This document shows, piece after piece, positions 33,087 through 36,672 of a stretch of DNA of 36,672 bases. Both the position numbers and the translations under genes were made by a program. This stretch comes from an uncultured Peptoniphilus sp. (GTDB lineage: Bacteria; Bacillota; Clostridia; Tissierellales; Peptoniphilaceae), in the NCBI RefSeq assembly GCF_943913915.1, contig NZ_CALUAA010000013.1:1-36672 (forward strand). Direction: 5' to 3'. The notes under the pieces are model-generated. The model was not told the origin of the DNA, did no database searches, and worked only from the letters and a program-made list of their open reading frames with translations. The stretch's first letter is position 1. Every line of letters starts with the position of its first letter.

Positions 33087-33965
33087 TTGCGCTGTAAAAT
33101 TCTCCGCAATCATGCAGCGGGCGCTGCCGCCGCCTAAAGTGGAGATGACGGGGAGGGGCGCATGTAAAATCCTGTTATACTTTTCGATTACTTTAATCTT
33201 TTCGGGCGCCAAGTGCTCGTAAGCCTCCTCGCTCATTACAAGAAGAGGTTCATCACCTAAAAGCTCCAGGCAATTGCCGCAGAAGTGGTCTACCTCACTG
33301 GCTGTAAGGGGAATGATTTCCTTCCCCGATTCCTTCAGTCGGCGGATCACATCCTCCCGCCCCTCAATAATAAGCTCCTCGGCAATAAGAGCGAAGTGCT
33401 CCGCAACGGTCATAATCACATTGGTGTGATATACTGTAGCGCCGTGATGGCGGGCGCGGAAGGGAACGGGGATCAAATCATAAGTTTTGCAGAAACGGCG
33501 GAGAAGCGCCTCGTCGCAGCGATTGGAAAGGGCGCCGTAGCAGATATTTTTAAAGCGGTCGATCACCATGGCGCCTGTGCCCTCAAGGGCAGCCTCTTCT
33601 TTCGAAAAATCCGTAACATCCAAATGGGAAAAATCGAAGAGCCCTTCGTATTGAGTCTTCAATTTAGGAAACTCAATTTTCCTGTTACCGCTATACATAG
33701 GCGAGATAAAAAGCTTACCGGGGAAGGTGACGAAGGTATTGTTTGGAAAAATAGAATCCGGCGTATCGTCGGAAAAATCCTCCAAGACATCCACGTGAAC
33801 GCCGGCGTCGCGAAGAGCGTCAACAAAATTGTTAAACTCCTCCTCAGCAACCGCTGCCGCATCGACGATATCCTCTCGATTACTTTGATACTTATTGTCT
33901 TTTGCCGTCTCCCTGTTAAAGCGGAAGGCGGAAGGTCTAACCATAATAATATGATGGGCTAACAT
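33084..33965 (-). CDS. ctlX: Amidinotransferase-fold hydrolase, CtlX-like (citrulline utilisation)
   Basis: 293 residues of the guanidino-group-modifying superfamily (arginine deiminase, DDAH, amidinotransferases). The acid pair is in DDTPDSIFPNN, the catalytic histidine probably in YHTNVIM, and the nucleophilic cysteine is C284 in GGGSARCMIAEN near the C-terminus. Start MLAHHIIMVRPSAF is typical for CtlX, reported to hydrolyse citrulline to ornithine, CO2 and ammonia; I take this from general memory of the family. An arginine deiminase or dimethylargininase role is the main alternative. The ATG follows AAAGGAGTGAATT. It faces the DUF4342 gene and is divergent from gdhA. Confidence 0.75.
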   Translation of the reverse strand: MLAHHIIMVRPSAFRFNRETAKDNKYQSNREDIVDAAAVAEEEFNNFVDALRDAGVHVDVLEDFSDDTPDSIFPNNTFVTFPGKLFISPMYSGNRKIEFPKLKTQYEGLFDFSHLDVTDFSKEEAALEGTGAMVIDRFKNICYGALSNRCDEALLRRFCKTYDLIPVPFRARHHGATVYHTNVIMTVAEHFALIAEELIIEGREDVIRRLKESGKEIIPLTASEVDHFCGNCLELLGDEPLLVMSEEAYEHLAPEKIKVIEKYNRILHAPLPVISTLGGGSARCMIAENFTAQ

Positions 33966-34268
33966 AATTCACTCCTTTTGTTCTATAACAAGTGTAAACG
34001 AGTTGAATAAAAAAATCTCTAAAAATTTTAAAAAAGAGAGTGAAAAAGGCGGAAAAAGATTTCACAAAAACTCCATAGAAACTTAATGAAGGACGGGGAG
34101 TAATCTTTTTTACACTGTACATTTCAAATAACAAAAAGAATGTACAAAAACAAAAAGGAAAACGATTCATATTTTCAAATACTGCATACAACGGCTAAAA
34201 ATGGCTTATCCAGCACACTTTAGAGATGTATATAGAATAAAAACGTCATGGTAATTTCGTTTTCTATG

Positions 34269-34277
34269 TGTTATGAT
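34269..34277 (+). promoter_or_regulatory. Extended -10 promoter candidate of gdhA
   Basis: TGTTATGAT gives a TGn extension plus TATGAT; -35 poor. Start would be near 34284, leader about 127 nt. In the leader TTTTATT/AATAAAA (34302-34322) and a 14-bp palindrome (34370-34383) are seen. The gene-free stretch 33966-34268 is AT-rich (long A runs) and I see no further gene in it. Confidence 0.45.
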
Positions 34278-34369
34278 GAATTCGTTGGAGCGAGAGGGCA
34301 GTTTTATTCTGTGGCAATAAAAAGAAATTTTTTATTTTAAGAATAGGAAAGCCTTTGCTCTTTATATGA

Positions 34370-34383
34370 AGACTCTAGAGTCT
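34370..34383. repeat. 14-bp perfect palindrome in the gdhA leader
   Basis: AGACTCTAGAGTCT, 27 bases before the gdhA ATG and just upstream of the ribosome site AAGGAGG (34398-34404). It may be an operator or simply a small hairpin without a loop; no function can be shown. Confidence 0.4.
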
Positions 34384-34410
34384 ACTTACTTTCTTTAAGG
34401 AGGAAATTGT

Positions 34411-35757
34411 ATGAGCTATCTTGAAAGTGTAATCGAACGTGTTAAAGAAAGACACGCGAGCGAACCTGAATTCTGCCAAACTGTTGAAGAGGTATTAGGT
34501 TCTTTAAAACCGGTTATCGACCAACACCCCGAATATGAACGTGTCGACCTTTTAGGCCGCATGGTTGAACCGGATCGTCTCTTCAGCTTCCGTGTTGTAT
34601 GGCAAGATGACGAAGGCCAATACCACACCAACATCGGCTACCGTGTACAATTTAACGGAGCGCTTGGACCGTACAAGGGCGGTATTCGTTTCCACCCCAC
34701 CGTTAACCAATCCGTTGTTAAATTCCTCGGTTTCGAACAATGCTTCAAGAACTCCATGACCGGCCTCCCCATCGGCGGCGGCAAGGGTGGTAGTGACTTC
34801 GACCCCCGTGGAAAGAGCGATGACGAAATCATGCGTTTCTGCCAATCCTTCATCAGCTCCCTCTACCACTACATCGGACCGGACACCGACGTACCGGCAG
34901 GTGACATGGGCGTTGGCGCAAGAGAAGTCGGCTTCATGTATGGTCAATATCGTCGCTTAAAAGCTAAATTCGAAAACGGAACTTTCACCGGTAAAGGCTT
35001 CAGCTACGGCGGTTCCCGCGTTCGTCCCGAAGCTACAGGCTACGGCGCAGTTTACTATCTATTAAACGTACTCGATCACTTCGGCGAAGACATCAAAGAT
35101 AAGAAGATCGCCATTTCCGGTTTCGGTAACGTAGCTTGGGGTATCTGCAAAAAAGTTCAACAACTCGGCGGTAAAGTCGTAACCATGGCAGGTCCCGACG
35201 GATACATCTACGATAAAGACGGTATCAACACTGAAGAAAAAGTTGCATACATGCTCGAAATGCGTGCTTCCGGCCGTGACAAAGTTAAAGACTATGCAGA
35301 CAAATTCGGCGTAGACTTCTTCCCCGGTGAAAAACCCTGGATCAACGCAGACTACGACATCGCTATGCCGGCTGCTTACCAAAACGAAATCACCATGGAA
35401 GAAGCAAAAGCTATGGTTGAAAAAGGCTTAGAATACTACATCGAAGTAGCTAACATGCCCACAACCAACGATGCACTCAACTACCTCATCGAAAACGTAA
35501 AAGTAGTTGCTCCTTCCAAGGCTGTTAACGCAGGTGGCGTTGCAGGTTCTTCCCTCGAAATGAGCCAAAACAGCTTACGTCTAAGCTGGGAAGCTGAAGA
35601 AGTTGACAAACAACTTCACACCATTATGGACAACATCTACAAAATGTCCGTTGAAGCTGCTGAAGAATACGGCCTCGGCTACAACCTCGTTGCAGGTGCA
35701 AACATTGCCGGCTTCGTTCGTTTAGCAGATGCTATGATGGCACAAGGTGTTATCTAA
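34411..35757 (+). CDS. gdhA: Glutamate dehydrogenase (hexameric, 448 residues)
   Basis: Interconverts glutamate and 2-oxoglutarate plus ammonia with NAD(P). The N-terminal substrate domain has GPYKGGIRFHPTVN and the catalytic lysine K125 in PIGGGKGGSDFDP. The dinucleotide fold follows after residue 200 (ISGFGNVAWG). C-terminal NAGGVAGSSLEMSQN is typical of the 450-residue bacterial hexamers, as in Clostridium symbiosum. NAD or NADP preference cannot be fixed. A strong AAGGAGG ribosome site and terminator, and uniformly favoured codons, suggest very high expression. It is the central link of transamination and ammonia release in amino-acid fermentation. Confidence 0.96.
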   Translation: MSYLESVIERVKERHASEPEFCQTVEEVLGSLKPVIDQHPEYERVDLLGRMVEPDRLFSFRVVWQDDEGQYHTNIGYRVQFNGALGPYKGGIRFHPTVNQSVVKFLGFEQCFKNSMTGLPIGGGKGGSDFDPRGKSDDEIMRFCQSFISSLYHYIGPDTDVPAGDMGVGAREVGFMYGQYRRLKAKFENGTFTGKGFSYGGSRVRPEATGYGAVYYLLNVLDHFGEDIKDKKIAISGFGNVAWGICKKVQQLGGKVVTMAGPDGYIYDKDGINTEEKVAYMLEMRASGRDKVKDYADKFGVDFFPGEKPWINADYDIAMPAAYQNEITMEEAKAMVEKGLEYYIEVANMPTTNDALNYLIENVKVVAPSKAVNAGGVAGSSLEMSQNSLRLSWEAEEVDKQLHTIMDNIYKMSVEAAEEYGLGYNLVAGANIAGFVRLADAMMAQGVI

Positions 35758-35774
35758 TCAGTAGACTACAGAAT

Positions 35775-35807
35775 AAAAAAGATCGCGATACTTCGCGATC
35801 TTTTTTT
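35775..35807 (+). terminator. gdhA terminator
   Basis: Perfect stem AAAGATCGCGA / TCGCGATCTTT with a four-base loop and a run of seven T. Confidence 0.9.
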
Positions 35808-35885
35808 ATTGCTTAGCTTCTGAAAAAATGTCATATAAACGCCATGGAAATGTCACCTATTTGTTAACGAAAAGAGATAGACACT

Positions 35886-35894
35886 TGATAAGAT
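35886..35894 (+). promoter_or_regulatory. Extended -10 promoter of the candidate small RNA
   Basis: TGATAAGAT: TGn plus TAAGAT, with a weak -35 (TTAACG, 35864-35869, 19-base spacer). Start is predicted at about 35901. Upstream there are two direct repeats AAATGTCA (35826-35833 and 35848-35855), 22 bases apart, that is two helical turns, which could be activator or repressor sites. Confidence 0.5.
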
Positions 35895-35900
35895 GAAACT

Positions 35901-36052
35901 GGCGGATAGCGTCACTATCGGCGCAGAAGCTTGCGGCTTTTAAGGCGTCGGTCTCGCCCTTAAGCGCCACTATTCCCCGGCATATTCTATAGAGGATCTC
36001 CTTATGAATGGGGAAACAAAAAACTCGACATGGATAGTGTCGAGTTTTTTAT
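35901..36052 (+). ncRNA. Candidate structured small RNA of about 150 nt, family not recognised
   Basis: The region between the promoter at 35886 and the terminator at 36021 has no credible ORF but dense pairing. Seen: hairpin GATAG-CGTCA-CTATC (35905-35919); GGCGC (35920-35924) with GCGCC (35964-35968) closing a long arm that holds CGCA/TGCG and TTAAGGCG / CGCCcTTAA (35940-35963); hairpin TTCCCC / GGGGAA (35973-36015) with inner CATA/TATG and AGG/CCT; then the terminator stem. I compared it with what I know of 6S, SRP, tmRNA, RNase P and common riboswitch cores and found no match. It may be a trans-acting sRNA; a leader RNA is unlikely as no gene follows. Confidence 0.55.
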
Positions 36053-36053
36053 T
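36021..36053. terminator. Terminator of the candidate small RNA
   Basis: Perfect 9-bp stem AACTCGACA / TGTCGAGTT with a seven-base loop and T-rich tail TTTTTTATTT. On the minus strand the stem is followed by TTTTTTGTTT as well, so it could work in both directions. Confidence 0.82.
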
Positions 36054-36119
36054 TGGGGAAGATGATCATCTTATACGGTTGATTTTTCTTCCAAAAGTAT
36101 AGCATACATTCATAAGATT

Positions 36120-36174
36120 TTTTAGGAGGAGGGAATAGGTCGTTGCGATTCGGCCTCTTTCCCTCCTCCTAAAA
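36120..36174. repeat. Long perfect inverted repeat with Shine-Dalgarno / anti-Shine-Dalgarno arms
   Basis: Left arm 36120-36135 (TTTTAGGAGGAGGGAA) and right arm 36159-36174 (its exact complement), 16 bp, with further pairing AGG/CCT inside. There is no T run on either side in the position expected for a terminator. Purpose unknown. Confidence 0.75.
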
Positions 36175-36672
36175 CCACCTCCCATTCCACCCTAACGCTT
36201 TCTATATGTTCAAACGGCTTACGCCGTTTGATTCCTATTGGGTCGCGTCGTGAGAAAGATTATTTGTGAGCCGGGTATTAAATGTTGCTAACGTCTGTCG
36301 GGCGAGCAGGCTCGCCCCTACGGGTGCGGGAGGAGAGTGCGTAGCGTTTTGTTTTTTTGTGTGCGAAATTCATAACCCGGAACACATATTTCGTAGCGGA
36401 TGAATCCCAATGTAGGAGCGTGCTGAAGCCCTAGCCCGAAATCTTTGATTTCGTGGCAGGTCTCAATTTAAGAATCTCCAAGAAGCCGAGCGAAGCGACG
36501 GCTGATTGGTAAGATTCGACGGACGCACGCCCGCAAGGGGTGTGCGAATATATGCACCCAACTGAAGTACACTATTCTGCATGAATGCCATACAATGTTG
36601 AAAATGCCGCAGGCATTTTCTACTGATCAAAAAGCTGGCCAGAAAGGGGGTAGGGGCCCGCGGGGAAGGGGG
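36175..36672. other. Gene-free tail with a series of short perfect hairpins
   Basis: No ORF of meaningful size on either strand. Inverted repeats: 36210-36231 (TCAAACGGC, loop TTAC), 36300-36317 (GGGCGAG, loop CAGG), 36437-36453 (CGAAATC, loop TTT), 36484-36503 (AGCCG/CGGCT), 36525-36545 (GCACGCCC with one G-T pair), 36601-36619 (AAAATGCC, loop GCA). The stretch around 36300 resembles the widespread GTAGGGGCG-type intergenic repeats of gut Firmicutes. The last 30 bases are very G-rich. This looks like repeat-rich intergenic DNA. Confidence 0.6.

Noticed and set aside
36059..36100. 14-bp palindrome AAGATGATCATCTT and a minus-strand extended -10 (TGCTATACT) facing the candidate RNA
   Set aside because: Only a weak single promoter element; a minus transcript would end at once in the bidirectional terminator. 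Noted but not supported.
36004..36105. Plus-strand frame of about 33 codons starting MNGETKNSTW
   Set aside because: It crosses the terminator hairpin of the candidate RNA, and its ribosome site is weak.
1..36672. CRISPR array, tRNA, rRNA, phage genes or toxin-antitoxin/defence cassette
   Set aside because: No regularly spaced repeats, no cloverleaf or rRNA signatures, and none of the proteins read has such a family pattern.
36640..36672. G-rich end as a possible G-quadruplex or regulatory element
   Set aside because: It is at the very end of the window, where low-quality sequence or an assembly edge cannot be excluded.

Overview
The window looks like chromosomal DNA from a low-to-mid GC Firmicute that lives by fermenting amino acids. 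The best guess is the Tissierellia/Peptoniphilaceae group, from general protein character only (no rRNA marker is present). Supporting signs are a V/A-type ATPase operon in a bacterium, two PLP aminotransferases, glutamate dehydrogenase, iron-sulfur L-serine dehydratase, an amidinotransferase-fold citrulline hydrolase, a Na+/alanine symporter, strong AAGGAGG-type ribosome sites and TTGACA/TATAAT promoters.

Layout. 1-50: end of an IS3/IS150-like element running off the left edge. 131-6357: amino-acid metabolism: an aminotransferase, then a leftward operon asd - nitrilase-family amidase - M20 peptidase/deacylase, divergent from hom (homoserine dehydrogenase), then an Lrp/AsnC regulator. 6763-15243: a nine-gene V-type ATPase operon in the order G/H-C-I-K-F-E-A-B-D, with one strong promoter and one strong terminator. 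15286-19207: Nudix hydrolase, AGCS symporter and Na/Pi cotransporter-PhoU fusion. 19219-21368: accessory patch with a degenerate IS copy and a second truncated copy. A 42-codon gene with an LDCC motif lies between them and was found by reading the minus strand. 21440-23691: xpaC-telA pair. 23944-28169: DEAD-box helicase, GNAT acetyltransferase, DnaD-like and DnaI/DnaC-like helicase-loading proteins. 28318-33965: a second aminotransferase, dihydroorotase, serine dehydratase beta/alpha, a UBA-DUF4342 protein and a CtlX-like hydrolase. 34411-35757: gdhA. 35758-36672: no protein gene; it holds a candidate structured small RNA with its own promoter and terminator, followed by a series of short perfect hairpins.

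How it fits together. Serine dehydratase and the citrulline hydrolase release ammonia and carbon skeletons. The aminotransferases pass amino groups to 2-oxoglutarate and GDH recycles glutamate. The AGCS symporter and the V-ATPase tie uptake to ion gradients. asd and hom form the aspartate-family branch and are transcribed from what appears to be a single, almost perfectly symmetrical promoter read in both directions.

No CRISPR array, tRNA, rRNA, prophage or recognisable defence system was seen. The most unusual signals are the unidentified RNA at 35901-36052, the symmetrical asd/hom promoter, the terminator in the helicase leader, the hidden LDCC gene among IS debris, and a ribosome-site-sequestering hairpin kept in two diverged IS ends. 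All assignments come from reading the sequence; no database search was run.
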